Below, piece after piece: positions 8,832 to 19,220 of a stretch of DNA of 64,000 nucleotides. This DNA comes from Clostridium sp. AN503 (GTDB taxonomy: Bacteria; Bacillota; Clostridia; Lachnospirales; Lachnospiraceae): contig NZ_JBFDTP010000002.1 in assembly GCF_040719375.1 (NCBI RefSeq), positions 2,356,001-2,420,000 on the forward strand. Direction: 5' to 3'. The first letter of the stretch is position 1. Each line of letters opens with the position of its first letter. The notes beneath the pieces were generated by a model, which was not told the DNA's origin, did no database searches, and was given only the letters and a program-made list of their open reading frames with translations. Position numbers and translations under genes: made by a program.

Positions 8832-8881
8832 CCCTTCCCGCGACAGACCGCTTTCTCCACAGCGGTCCGTCACAGGAAGGG
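8832..8881 (-). terminator. Terminator of the DUF5107 gene
   Basis: A nested stem: CCCTTCC (8832-8838) pairs with GGAAGGG (8875-8881), and GACCGCT (8846-8852) pairs with AGCGGTC (8861-8867). On the minus strand it is followed by TATTTTTC. It lies 30 bp past the stop at 8912. Confidence 0.75.
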
Positions 8882-8911
8882 CCTGCCAGCACAGCTCCTG
8901 TCACATTTTCT

Positions 8912-11900
8912 CTAGTTTTCCACGCTCATAGCCAGGTAACGGATCGCATTCTGATGAAAGGCATCCATCCGGATGGCTTCTCCGAATGCCCCTGCCGCCG
9001 CATCTATATCTCCCATCCCAAGCCTTGCAAGACCGATCAGATAGTTGCAGTGCGCCTTATTCCTCCGGTTCAGGTCCTCATCAAAGATCAGGAATTCCGG
9101 CAGGGATACAGCAAAATACTCCACCCGCATCTCGTCAAACATATGCTGCTCTCCATAGTCGAGAAGCTTGTTAAACCGCGCCTTCGCCTCCACCGTCCGT
9201 CCCAGCTTTTCCTTCGCCAGGCCCTGGTAGTAGATCATGTCTGCCGGCTGGTCATTGTAGTACATCATACCGGCCGGTTCATCGGTTCCAACGCTGGCCT
9301 GCTCAAAATATTCCTTTGCCGCATCCAGATCTCCAAGCGCTTCCATCACCACACCCAGGTAATAATTGATATGGTTATCTTTACACCCGATCAGTTTTCC
9401 CTCTCCCAGGTTCTCCGGGTAATACAGAGCTTTTTTCAGATATTCCTCCGCCTGCTTCCACGCCTTATCCGCCATAGCTGCGCGGGCCAGCTCGATCAGG
9501 GCCACGGTGTACTGGGTCGTCACCTTCCCCTCGCCGCCCTCCCACGGGTGGAAGCGGTTGGCCATGATGAAACGGTACGCCTCCTCATAATGCCCCGTCA
9601 GGTTCAAAAGCGTTGCGTACTCGATCATCAAGTCGTCCCGCTGCATGAACACGCTTCTCTGCGCCTCATACCGCGCCAGACGCTCTTTGGCCGTCATCTC
9701 AAGCTTCTTGTAGAGCTGATCCAGCTCCAGGAAGATCCTCGGGTCCTCCGGGTTGATGTGGTAAGCCCGTTCCATAGCTTCTTTTGCCCGGTCCTTATCT
9801 CCGCGTTTGTTGTAATAAGCCAGGGACAAATTTCTCCACACGATCGCAAACTCCGGATCCCGCGCAGCGGAACGCTCCCAGTTATCGATCGCTTTATCAT
9901 ACTGATACTTGTCATAATACAGGTTGCCGAGATAATAATATGCATTGGCCCCATCGGGATTCCTGCGGATTGCCGCCTCAAGCGCCTGGATATCCTCCAG
10001 CTTGTTGGGGAAGCAGTAATCCGTGTCTGCAGCCCTCGGCCTGCGCCAAGATTTCTGTTACATCTGCGTCCACATCCATCAGCACCTGATAATAAGCCTT
10101 GTAATAGCCAAGCATGGGCCATTCCTCCGTGCAGAGATCCAGGGCGCCGATGGCGTCCTCATAGGCTCCGTACTCTGCATAGTCCCTGGCTGTCATCAGG
10201 ATATTTTCATGGAAATCCCTCATCAGGCCGCAAACCTCTGCGATCACGCGGTCGTATTCCGCGGAATTGCTGCCGTTTTGACTCAGATCTGTCAGCTTTG
10301 CCAGTTCCGCCAGCTCCAGCCTGGACACATAATCGAAGGGATCTACCTTAAGATTTTCCCGGATCATCGTCTCCGCCTCGCTGTACCTTCCAAGCTTTCT
10401 CAGCACATAAACCTTCAGTCCCCTTGCCTTGATATTGTGCGCGTTCTTCACCAGCCCCTTTTCCACCAGCTCCAGAGCGCTCCCATAATTCCCACGCATG
10501 GACTCGATGCATGCCAGATAGTAAAAGCTCATCTCCTGCTGTTCATTGGACCAGGTAGCCTTATAGAATGCATCAAAGGCTTCCTCCATCCTGCGCTGAT
10601 ACCACAGCGACAGCCCCAGGTTGTAATACGGCTCAGAGTTGTAGGGATTCGGATTCTTCCAGGTGGCGCGTTTCAAAGCCCTGCGGAAGTATTTTTCAGA
10701 TTCCTCAAAACAGCCTCTGCGCATCAGCAGGGACCCATAGGCATTGTTGAGCCTGATATCGCCGGGATCCCGTTTCAGCCCTTCCAGATAGTAGGGGTCC
10801 GGACGGTACGTGGCATGACGGTACTGCTCGATATGAAGCCCGGTTAAGTAAAGCTCCTCCGCGGTCATGATCTCTTCCGGCTCTTTCGCCGCCTGGGCCG
10901 GCTCCGGAAGCTGCGGGATCTCCTGCTTGAGCGGTGTGTAAGCGACCAGCTCCGCATCTCCGTCGAGTACCCTGAGGGTCAGTTTCGTATCGTCCTCCGC
11001 CGCCAATGGTATGGTTTTTTTGTAGGTATCCACGGGGGATAAATGCACCGTCTCATCTAAAACGGTATCGCCGTCATAAGTCAGAAGGATTCTCGCCTGC
11101 GGATAATCCTGTGTTCCGTATGCAGTCACCGTCACCGAATCTCCGGCGGTTTCTAAGTTCACGACCGCATGGATGGACGCATTCTTCACCGCGCCGACTG
11201 CTTTGTACGGCATGAAATACTGGGTGAAGGTCTTTTCCTCCATGGGCTTTAACCAGGTAAAGTCCGGCTGGTTATCCGTATACACCCCGGTCATCAGTTC
11301 AATGTAAGGGCCGTCCTCATCCGTCAGGTTGCGGTCCCAGGCTTTGCCGAAATCGCCGCAGCCCCAGGTCCACTGCTTTTTGCCTGGAGAGATATGGTGA
11401 TCCGCCACATGCAGGATGCCCGCCTCTTTCTGGTAATCATAGCCGCCCACGAAATTGAACTCGCTCTTTTCCGCCATATAGGACGTGGGCACCGGGATAT
11501 TTTTATACCGGGAAATATCCACCCCGGCGCTGTAATCGTACTTGTAATACACCCCGGTCGCGATCGGGAAACGGGACACATCCCGCTTGCCATGATCCAT
11601 CACCGCATGGACATCCGGCGGGAAGACCGACTGGGTATGATCGTTGACCGGAACCGCCGGATTCGCCCACCAGAGGAAGGTCTGGGGGGTGGAGGTGCGG
11701 TTGTAGAGCTGCCCCCGGATCTCTATGTAGGCTTTTCCCGGATACAGGGTAAAGCTCGCCTCACCTTTGGTTCCATACATCTGGTCCACGTCGCAGACAC
11801 GGCAGGTCACGGAACCGTCCTCATTCTCCATCAGCATATGGTCAACCGGCGAATAGGTGGTCGGGCGGTGGTGCTGCGGCCAGTTAAACTCGATGCCGCC

Positions 11901-12236
11901 GCTGATCCATGGCCCGCACAGGCCCACAAGGGCCGGCTTGATCACGTGGTTATAATACACAAAATCGTACTGGTTCGTTTTATCATAAGCCCTCTGGATC
12001 CTGCCGCCCAGCTCCGGAAGGACCATCACCTTTAAATATTCATTTTCCAGCCACACGGCCTGATAGGTCTTATCCACCCTGGTATCGGATATCTTCTCGA
12101 CCGTGGGATAGGGATAGATCTTTCCGGAACTGCCCTGGTAGACACGGCTCTCTAAAAACATCGGGTTCTTATCCGCCTCGCCGATTTCATAAGTTGGGAT
12201 CACAATGGATTCTTCCCAGATTTTTGCTGTTTTCAT
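8912..12236 (-). pseudogene. DUF5107 domain / TPR-repeat protein, split by a one-base frameshift
   Basis: Reading from 12236, the first 730 or so codons encode a DUF5107 domain. This is a galactose-mutarotase-like beta fold (VMVLPELGGRIQRAYDK, GGIEFNWPQHHRPTT) found in gut sugar-utilisation loci. Helical TPR repeats follow from about residue 470. Near 10033-10035 the frame fails: it reads AEGCRHGLLL and stops at 9978. The next frame continues without a break as DTDYCFPNKLEDIQALEAA through more TPRs to the stop at 8912. Removing one G from the GGG (minus strand) at 10033-10035 gives a single protein of about 1,106 residues, the normal family size. The function is unproven, probably glycan-related. 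It is divergent from the AraC gene at 12439. It may be a true mutation or a sequence error. Confidence 0.85.
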
Positions 12237-12379
12237 TTTCTGCTCCCTCCATCACATATGTTTCGCTCTTGCTCCATCCGTGGAAGCATTGCTGCTTCTT
12301 GCTTATACTATATAACCTTTATCCCCTGTTTTCATTATCTTTAGTTGCTTACTGATTTATAAAATTTGCTCTCATCGTC

Positions 12380-12408
12380 TTGACCTGTCCGCCGCCTTAT
12401 CCTATAAT
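12380..12408 (+). promoter_or_regulatory. Sigma-A promoter of the AraC gene
   Basis: TTGACC at 12380-12385 and TATAAT at 12403-12408 are separated by 17 bp, about 30 bp before the AraC start codon. Just upstream (12357-12374) lies TTATAAAATTTGCTCTCA. It resembles TTTTTAAAAATTGCTCTCA at 17175-17193 in front of the mutarotase and ABC genes and is a candidate regulator site. Confidence 0.75.
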
Positions 12409-12438
12409 GGTATTATTCAGGAAAAAGGAGGGACTGCT

Positions 12439-13296
12439 ATGCTGTCTACGGAAAACGGAGTTGTCTCCGGCTCAGATTATTACATTTACACCCCCAGCAC
12501 ACTGGCACAGGAACTGTTCTTTTATCCTCTGATCACAGGCTGTTTCCAGTATCTTCCCGGCTACAGCATCCGGCGCAGCTCCTTTGACAGCTTCCTGATC
12601 ATGTATATGCGAAGGGGCAGCTGTGACATCGACATCGGAGGGCGGCGCTACCATGCCCGCAGCGGCCAGGTGGTTTTCTTAGACTGCTATGCACCCCATG
12701 CCTACGGCACCACCACCGGATGGGAGGCGGAGTGGCTGCATTTCGACGGAAAAGCCGCACGAGGATATTTCGACGCGGTCTTAGCCGGCGGCAGCCCGGT
12801 CATCACCCTGCAGGACACCTACCGCTTTGAGCGTTACCTGCACAAGATCTACCTTCAGTTCCGGGACCGCATGTCCATCCGGGAAGCGCTTTTGAGCAAC
12901 TACATCGTCAATATCCTGACCGAACTGTTAGTCAGTAAGGATGCCGAGTACTCTGTCAACGTCTCCTCCAGCATCATAGAGGACACCGTAGCGTACATCG
13001 GGGAACATCTGACAGAGAACCTCACCTTAGAGCAGTTAGCAGGACACGCCTCCCTAAGCCCGTTCTATTTCAGCCGCCTTTTTAAGCGAGAGACCGGTTT
13101 CTCACCCCATGGCTACCTGATTGCCACCCGGATCAACACTGCCAAATACCTGTTAAAATCCACGGACGAATCCATCAAGAACATCTGCTTCGCCACCGGG
13201 TTCGCCAGCGAGAGCAGCTTCTGCACCACCTTTAAGAAAGTAACCGGGTTCACCCCTTCCGAATACCGGATCGAGGCCCAGGATCAGACGCACTGA
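12439..13296 (+). CDS. AraC family transcriptional regulator
   Basis: The 285-residue protein has an N-terminal cupin-type sensor domain (about 30-150; HARSGQVVFLDCYAPHAYGT) and a C-terminal double helix-turn-helix (about 185-280; LEQLAGHASLSPFYFSRLFK and a second helix pair ending GFTPSEYR). AAAGGAGG precedes the ATG. It is divergent from the DUF5107 gene and convergent with the ABC importer operon. The likely role is sensing a sugar and activating these neighbours. Confidence 0.9.
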   Translation: MLSTENGVVSGSDYYIYTPSTLAQELFFYPLITGCFQYLPGYSIRRSSFDSFLIMYMRRGSCDIDIGGRRYHARSGQVVFLDCYAPHAYGTTTGWEAEWLHFDGKAARGYFDAVLAGGSPVITLQDTYRFERYLHKIYLQFRDRMSIREALLSNYIVNILTELLVSKDAEYSVNVSSSIIEDTVAYIGEHLTENLTLEQLAGHASLSPFYFSRLFKRETGFSPHGYLIATRINTAKYLLKSTDESIKNICFATGFASESSFCTTFKKVTGFTPSEYRIEAQDQTH

Positions 13297-13298
13297 CT

Positions 13299-13345
13299 AA
13301 AGGGCGCCCCCTCAGGCCATCTCATGGCCCTGCGGGACGCCCTTT
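13299..13345. terminator. Bidirectional terminator between araC-type and binding-protein genes
   Basis: AAAGGGCG (13299-13306) pairs with CGCCCTTT (13338-13345), and an inner stem is built on GGCCAT/ATGGCC. T-runs follow on both strands, so it fits both convergent genes. Confidence 0.75.
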
Positions 13346-13364
13346 TAGACTGGATTCCTGCTCT

Positions 13365-14453
13365 TTACTCTGCCGCTTTCCCCATAACTTCCTTGTAGTT
13401 CTCCGGAGTGACCACAACTGCGTCAACTGCGGTCTCCATGGTAACATCGCCGCCGTTTATCATGTCATATAACACTTCAACGGAGCCTGCGCCTACAGAG
13501 TCGGAGGAGAAGTAAGCGGAAGCCTTTACACAGGTACCGTCAGCACCCTTGTTGTTCCACTCGTCTTTTGCCATGTATCCGCCAAGGCCAACCACACATG
13601 CATCTGCATCCAGGCCTGCGCTTTCCAGAGCGCGCGCCGCACCGATACAGCCCTCTTCGTTGGCGCCGGTTACCAGCCATTTCTTGATCTCCGGATGTGC
13701 AGTGATCACAGAAGTCGCCGCCACATTGCCCTTCTCAGTGGTCCCGTCATAATCTGCTTTGAAGATCCTGTCGGTTGCAAAATCCGGGCAGGCTGCGGTA
13801 AAGTTGTCATATTCACCTTCTGCACGCGGTACACAGGAGGAAACGGTATCCATGGTCATGATCAGCAGTCCGCACTCCTCGTCTGCCACCAGGTTATTGG
13901 CCTTTGCATACTCTGCCAGCCAGTCGCCGTTTGCCTGACCGATCACATAGGCGTTGATGCCGACCCACGGAGCGATCTTCTCGCCGGACTCTGTCTGCAG
14001 CGCATCATCCGCAGCTACGATCGGAATCCCCGCTTCTTTACATTTATCAACCACTGCCTGCGACATGGTCTGGTCCGGGATACAGGTAACGATACCCTTC
14101 GCCTGGTTCGCGATCGCGTTATCGATCGCCTTTAAATATTCTTCCGGGCTCATCTTTGCATCCACGAAGATAAACTCGTCGCCCTGTGCCTCTACCGCTT
14201 TCTGTGCCGCAGCGCCCTCATCGATGAACCAGCTCTGGTCCCCTGCTTTATAGATGCCGTAAACTACGCCTTTTTCACCTGCTGCCGGAGCCGCCGCTTC
14301 TTTTGCCTCCTCCCCTTTCGTGTCTGCCGGGGCCGCAGCCTCTTTTGCTGCTGTGGTCGCTGCCGCGGTTGTCTCCTCTGTCTCAAAACCGCTGCATGCG
14401 GTCAGGCTTGCCATCATTGCTGCTGCCAGTACCAGTGCCATTCTTTTTTTCAT
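13365..14453 (-). CDS. AraF-like sugar ABC transporter substrate-binding lipoprotein
   Basis: The 362-residue protein begins with a lipoprotein signal (MKKRMALVLAAAMMASLTAC, lipobox Cys20) followed by an Ala/Glu/Thr-rich linker to about residue 60. The rest is a type I periplasmic binding fold. Segments such as GIVTCIPDQTMSQAVVDKCK, HPEIKKWLVTGANEEGCIG and the ending VVVTPENYKEVM match the layout of L-arabinose-binding AraF. Arabinose or a related pentose/hexose is therefore the best guess, inferred from remembered similarity. The start at 14453 has GGAGG upstream; an in-frame start 18 codons earlier does not. It is the third gene of the operon after ATPase and permease. Confidence 0.88.
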   Translation of the reverse strand: MKKRMALVLAAAMMASLTACSGFETEETTAAATTAAKEAAAPADTKGEEAKEAAAPAAGEKGVVYGIYKAGDQSWFIDEGAAAQKAVEAQGDEFIFVDAKMSPEEYLKAIDNAIANQAKGIVTCIPDQTMSQAVVDKCKEAGIPIVAADDALQTESGEKIAPWVGINAYVIGQANGDWLAEYAKANNLVADEECGLLIMTMDTVSSCVPRAEGEYDNFTAACPDFATDRIFKADYDGTTEKGNVAATSVITAHPEIKKWLVTGANEEGCIGAARALESAGLDADACVVGLGGYMAKDEWNNKGADGTCVKASAYFSSDSVGAGSVEVLYDMINGGDVTMETAVDAVVVTPENYKEVMGKAAE

Positions 14454-14570
14454 GTTACAATCCCTCCTGTTTTTGCTTGTTTTTGTGTTTTGGTCTTTCG
14501 TCCCCAATTTAAGTTCTATCTCAACGGAAATCCACCGATTCCCGGATCGATCCCGGTCACACTGCCGCCG

Positions 14571-15557
14571 TCAAAGATTCTTCATGGACGCCGCCAGCAG
14601 GTCTTTTTCTCTCTTCTGCTTTCTGATATAGTCTGTAGTCAGTGCAAACAACAGCAGTCCGCCCTTCGCCACATACTGCCAGAAGCTCGGTACATTTACC
14701 ATGGTAAGCCCTGTGTTGAATGCCTGGATCAGGATGATGCCCAGGATGGTGCCTCCCATATCGCCGACGCCGCCCGCAAAGGACACGCCGCCTAAGATAA
14801 CCGCGGTGATGGCATCGAACTCCAGGTTCACGTTTGCCGCCGGCTGTCCGGAGTTCATACGTGCGGCAAATATGATACCGCCGATGGAACAGAGGATACC
14901 CATCATGATATAGCAGGTGGTGATGATCCGCTTGGGATTCAGCCCCGCCAGCCGCGCCGCATCAATGCTTCCGCCGATCGCATACACGCTTCTGCCGAAC
15001 TTGGTCTTTGCCAGGATGATCCCAAATACGATGATGCAGATCAGCATGATCCACACGGAAAGCGGGATATTGGCGATCCTTGCTTTTCCCAGCACCAGAA
15101 ATACCTTGTTGCTGATGGACACCGGCTTGCCGCCGCAGATGATGTAGGCAAACCCTCTGACGATCGACTGAGTCACCAGGGTCGCGATAAAGGCTTCCAG
15201 ATGGATCTTATTGACCATAAATGCATTGAAGCAGCCTACCGCCACGCCGCAGCAGATCGTGAGGATCACAGCCAGCCCGAAGGGGACACCCTTGCTCACC
15301 AAAAGGGCAGCAACAACGCCGGAAAACGCCGCCAGGGAACCGGGTGACAAGTCATTCTGCCCCGCAATGATCAGATAGGTATGTCCGATCGCAACCAGTC
15401 CCACTAAGGATGCCGCGATCAGGATATTGATGATATTGGTAACCGTAAGGAAATTCTTGTTCAGCAGTGTAAACATGATGAACACCACCACAATGGCGGC
15501 CATCAGGACCAGTTTGTCCCCGCTGATCTGAAGTCTGTTCTTTTTATTCGCGTTCAT
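14571..15557 (-). CDS. Sugar ABC transporter permease (RbsC/AraH type)
   Basis: The 328-residue membrane protein has about 8-10 hydrophobic segments and the CUT2 permease signature region GHTYLIIAGQNDLSPGSLAAFSG (about residues 58-80) and AGLNPKRI followed by LGGVSFAGGVGDMGGT. It forms the channel of the importer with the adjacent ATPase. Its start overlaps the ATPase stop by 4 bp (ATG/TGA type), so the two are translationally coupled. The binding-protein gene follows after 117 bp. Confidence 0.9.
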   Translation of the reverse strand: MNANKKNRLQISGDKLVLMAAIVVVFIMFTLLNKNFLTVTNIINILIAASLVGLVAIGHTYLIIAGQNDLSPGSLAAFSGVVAALLVSKGVPFGLAVILTICCGVAVGCFNAFMVNKIHLEAFIATLVTQSIVRGFAYIICGGKPVSISNKVFLVLGKARIANIPLSVWIMLICIIVFGIILAKTKFGRSVYAIGGSIDAARLAGLNPKRIITTCYIMMGILCSIGGIIFAARMNSGQPAANVNLEFDAITAVILGGVSFAGGVGDMGGTILGIILIQAFNTGLTMVNVPSFWQYVAKGGLLLFALTTDYIRKQKREKDLLAASMKNL

Positions 15558-17062
15558 GCTTCCTGTACCTCCCCAATCATGCCCAGGCTCAGAAGCTTAC
15601 TTTCCGTAGCTTCCTCCCTGGAAACTTCTCCTGCAATCTGCAATGATTTCATAACGATGATCCTGTCGGAAAGCCCGATCACTTCAGGAAGCTCAGAGGA
15701 CACCAGGATCACGCCCAGCCCCTGCTTTGCAAACTCACAGATCATCTGATAAAATTCCGACTTTGCCCCTACGTCGATGCCCTTGGTCGGCTCGTCTAAG
15801 ATCAGGACCTTCGGATTGGTGCTGATCCAGCGCGCCACGATGCATTTCTGCTGGTTGCCTCCGGACAGCTCTACGATCTTTTTATCCTTAGACGGCGTCT
15901 TGATCTTAAACTTGCGGATTCCGTCTTCCGCGTTTTTATCCTCTTTTGCCGTGCTGACGAACCCCAGCCTGTTGGAGTGTTCATCCAGCAGGGAGATATT
16001 GATATTCTCACTTACACTCAAGTTTGAAAGGATCCCCTGGAGTTTTCTGTCCTCCGGTACCAAAACAATGCCGTGCTCCATGGCCTCATGAGGAGACCGG
16101 TTCTGGATCCGTTTCCCCTCCAGATACACCTCTCCGGTCCTCAAAGGGTCCGCCCCGATGATGGCGCGCATCAGCTCTGTGCGTCCGGCCCCGACCAGTC
16201 CTGAGAATCCCAGCACCTCGCCTGCCCTCAGTACAAAGGAATTGGCTTTTACATAATCCGAGGAGACATTCTTCACCTCTAAAAGCACCTCGCCGATCTT
16301 CTTGTCCCGGTCCAGATTTTTGTAGATATCTCCCAGATCGCGTCCTACCATCATGCGGATCATCTCCGCCTCCGGGACAACGCCCGTCTTCACCGTATCT
16401 ACATAACGCCCGTCCTTAAAGATCGCCACCTTGTCCGTGATCCTCTGGATCTCATCCATACGGTGGGAAACATAAATGATGATCTTCCCCTCCGCTTTCA
16501 GCTTTGCAATGATCTTAAACAGGGACTCGATCTCTGAATCTGACAAAGAAGCGGTCGGTTCGTCAAAACATATGACCTTTAAATTCTCTCTGGAATACGC
16601 CTTCATGATCTCAACCATCTGCTGGTAAGCAATGCTTAAATCCTTTACCTTTGTGGATGGGCTGATCGGCAGCCCAAAGTCCTCGATGATCTGAAGCGCC
16701 ATCTCATTGGCCCTGCGCTTGTCAATAAATCCGAACCGGTTGACCGGCATCCTGCCAAGATAGATATTCTCCGCCACGGAAAGCTCCAGTAATATCTGAC
16801 GTTCCTGATAGATAATGGATATCCCTTCCTCTATGGCTTCATGCGGGGACTGAAAATGTTTCTCCACTCCGTCTAACAGGTATTTGCCGCTGGTCGGCTG
16901 ATAATCTCCGTTCAGCACCTTAAGGAGCGTTGACTTTCCAGCGCCGTTTTCTCCAAGAAAGGCTAAGACCTCCCCGGACCGGGCCTGAAAGGATACATCG
17001 TCCAGGGCTTTTACTCCCGGAAAATATTTGGAAATATGCTGAAACTCCAATACGCTGTCCAT
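15554..17062 (-). CDS. Sugar ABC transporter ATP-binding protein (two ABC domains, AraG type)
   Basis: The 502-residue tandem ATPase is normal for CUT2 importers. The first domain has Walker A GENGAGKST (about 36-44), a degenerate signature (LSIAYQQ) and Walker B VICFDEPTA. The second domain has a degenerate Walker A region (GLVGAGRTE), signature LSGGNQQK and Walker B VLILDEPTKGID. The start at 17062 is chosen because GGAGGAGG lies just upstream; an in-frame ATG 14 codons earlier lacks one. It is the first gene of the operon and divergent from the mutarotase gene. Confidence 0.92.
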   Translation of the reverse strand: MDSVLEFQHISKYFPGVKALDDVSFQARSGEVLAFLGENGAGKSTLLKVLNGDYQPTSGKYLLDGVEKHFQSPHEAIEEGISIIYQERQILLELSVAENIYLGRMPVNRFGFIDKRRANEMALQIIEDFGLPISPSTKVKDLSIAYQQMVEIMKAYSRENLKVICFDEPTASLSDSEIESLFKIIAKLKAEGKIIIYVSHRMDEIQRITDKVAIFKDGRYVDTVKTGVVPEAEMIRMMVGRDLGDIYKNLDRDKKIGEVLLEVKNVSSDYVKANSFVLRAGEVLGFSGLVGAGRTELMRAIIGADPLRTGEVYLEGKRIQNRSPHEAMEHGIVLVPEDRKLQGILSNLSVSENINISLLDEHSNRLGFVSTAKEDKNAEDGIRKFKIKTPSKDKKIVELSGGNQQKCIVARWISTNPKVLILDEPTKGIDVGAKSEFYQMICEFAKQGLGVILVSSELPEVIGLSDRIIVMKSLQIAGEVSREEATESKLLSLGMIGEVQEA

Positions 17063-17260
17063 TTTTGTTACCTCCTCCCCTTTTTGTTTCTGCTTTTCTC
17101 TCAAGTCAACTCGTTATCGTAATTTTATTATAACGCGAATTTTATTTTCATCATTACATCAACTTGCCCAGTCGTTTTTAAAAATTGCTCTCACACCTGT
17201 TTTTTATTTCATTTTCTTTCTTTTTCCTTTATACTGAAGATGTAATGGAGGGCAAAGAAA

Positions 17261-18309
17261 ATGAAGGTAATAACCAGAAATATGCCAAATAAAAGCAGAT
17301 ATTCCTATTCTATTTATGACATAACCACCAACCTCGGATTGACGGTCTCAATCCTGGAGCTGGGAGCTTCTATTCAAAAAATTGCTATCACATCCCCGGG
17401 CGGGGAACCGGTTTATATCGCGCTTGGCTCTCCCGTCATATCCTTTTATGAAGAATGCTGCTGTTATGCCGGCGCAACACTTGCGCCGAATGCAGGCCGG
17501 ATCCGCGGCGGAAGCCTGCCCGTGGACGGACAGATGTTCCAGCTGAGCCAAAACGACCAGGACAACCAGCTTCACGGAGGATTTCACAATCTCTCCGCCG
17601 CGCCCTGGCATACGGATTCCGTCACCTGTACCCAGGATACCGCCGCAGTCATCCTGTCGGCTTTCCAGCCGGACGGCACGGACGGATATCCGGGAAACCG
17701 CAGTTATCAGGTGCGCTACTGCCTGGAGGACACCAACTGGCTGACCATAGAGTACCGGGCTTTTACGGACCGTCCGACCTATATCAACATGTCCGGCCAC
17801 ACCTACTGGAACTTGGCCGGAGATTTTACAAAGCCGGCTGCAGACCAGGAGCTGACGCTGTTTGCAAACAATGTCTGCATCAACGATCCCTGCCATCTGC
17901 CCGTAGATATCATCCCAGTCGCCAAAACCAGGTTTGATTTCCGGGAGAGCAGGAAGGTCAGGGCCCCATGGGGCTACAACCATGCATTTTTATTGAACCG
18001 CAGCCAGCCGTTCCGCACCCTGCGGGATATCCCCGCAGGCAGCCCTTAAAAAAAGCGGCTGTCCTTTTGGACCCTGCAAGCGGACGCACCATGAGGATGA
18101 TGACGGACGCGCCGGCCCTGGTCCTGTATTCAGGCGATTTTCTTCCGGATGGGATCATGCTTCACGGAGGCCAGCGCTCCTGCGCTTCCTGCGCCATCGC
18201 CTTAGAAGCCCAGGATCTCCCGGATGTCATGCACCTGCTTCCGGACTCTTATGTGCTTACCACGCCGGAGCGCCCCTTTCACCGCATCATCCGGTATCAC
18301 ATCATTTGA
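17261..18309 (+). pseudogene. Aldose 1-epimerase (galactose mutarotase), one-base frameshift
   Basis: The first 262 codons encode a mutarotase fold. NAGRIRGG (about 79-86) and the Gln/His-rich LHGGFHNLS (about 106-114) are seen, with the catalytic His region SGHTYWNLAG at about 178-187. The frame ends at TAA 18047-18049. The -1 frame resumes immediately as PLKKAAVLLDPASGRTMRM and runs to TGA 18309 through the expected family end LPDSYVLTTPERPFHRIIRY. Restoring one C in the CCC near 18042-18044 gives about 349 residues, the usual size. The enzyme interconverts alpha and beta sugar anomers and fits the divergent sugar importer. Confidence 0.85.
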
Positions 18310-18327
18310 CTGTAAAACAGCCTCTGT

Positions 18328-19191
18328 TCACACCGCGTTTTCTCTCCACAGCTTCCGGTATTCCGCAGGCGTCGTTCCCGTCTGTCTGCGGAACACCCTG
18401 CAAAAGTACTGGGAGCTGGAGAAGCCGCTCATGAGCGCTACCTCTGTCACGGAATATTCCGGGCGCCATAACAGCTGCTTTGCCCTCCCGATCCTGAGCA
18501 TCGTGATATACTCGTTGCTGCCCATTCCCATCTGTTCCTGGAAAAACCGCCGCACATAGCGGGAACTGATGCCATATTCTGCCGCCAGCTCCTCCATATT
18601 CAGCTCCTGGTCCAGGTTTTCATGGATGTGGCGGATGATCTCCCCGACCTGTCCCATCTCCTTTTCACGATCTTCTGCTCCGCCGCACTGCCCTGCAAAC
18701 TCCTCAGAAAGCATCGCATAGAGCTCCAACAGTCCAAAGTCAAGCTGTACCTGATCTGCCTCCGACAGCTCACCCGCCCTGTGAAAATAGCTGATCCGCT
18801 CCAACAGAGGCAGCAGCTTCTCACAGCCGTGAAGCTTACAATAGGGGGAGTCCATGGCAGGAAACGGCAGTCCCTCCGCCATAGCTTCCGGAAACCGGAT
18901 GACGGCTTCCAGCTGCGTGATCTTACAGGCCTTCTGCATATCCACTATAAAACAGTGGGACTGGCCCGGGGCAATCACGATGCATTCTCCCTGGCGGAGC
19001 GGCACATAGTTTTCCTCCACTCCCATAATACAGCATCCCGTATTGATATAATTGATCTCATATTCCCGATGGGCATGGCTCTCAAACCGGTAATTGGACG
19101 GAAAACGGAAGATACCGGCTTTCCGGATCCGCGTTTCATACTGCTCTGAGCCAAGCAGTGCAAACAATCTCTGCTCCATTTGATTCATCAT
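18328..19191 (-). CDS. AraC family regulator of the sugar-acid operon
   Basis: The 287-residue protein has an N-terminal cupin sensor (HAHREYEINYINTGC and VPLRQGECIVIAPGQSH) and a C-terminal AraC DNA-binding domain (about 190-285; MEELAAEYGISSRYVRRFFQ and TGTTPAEYRKLW). The start at 19191 is preferred because AGGGAG lies 6 nt before it; the ATG at 19197 overlaps that site. It is the last gene of the lactonase-SDR-dehydratase-aldolase operon, 23 bp or so after the aldolase stop, and is probably its regulator. Confidence 0.88.
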   Translation of the reverse strand: MMNQMEQRLFALLGSEQYETRIRKAGIFRFPSNYRFESHAHREYEINYINTGCCIMGVEENYVPLRQGECIVIAPGQSHCFIVDMQKACKITQLEAVIRFPEAMAEGLPFPAMDSPYCKLHGCEKLLPLLERISYFHRAGELSEADQVQLDFGLLELYAMLSEEFAGQCGGAEDREKEMGQVGEIIRHIHENLDQELNMEELAAEYGISSRYVRRFFQEQMGMGSNEYITMLRIGRAKQLLWRPEYSVTEVALMSGFSSSQYFCRVFRRQTGTTPAEYRKLWRENAV

Positions 19192-19220
19192 AAGCATCTC
19201 CCTGTCTTTGAACAGTTATG

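Noticed and set aside
8690..10351. A 553-codon open frame on the plus strand
   Set aside because: It is antisense to the DUF5107/TPR gene, has a His/Arg/Leu-rich composition typical of shadow frames, and no ribosome site or domain.
18040..18060. Programmed frameshift at the A-run in the mutarotase gene
   Set aside because: AAAAAAG resembles a slippery site but lies after the zero-frame TAA, so ribosomes would stop first; a simple indel explains it.
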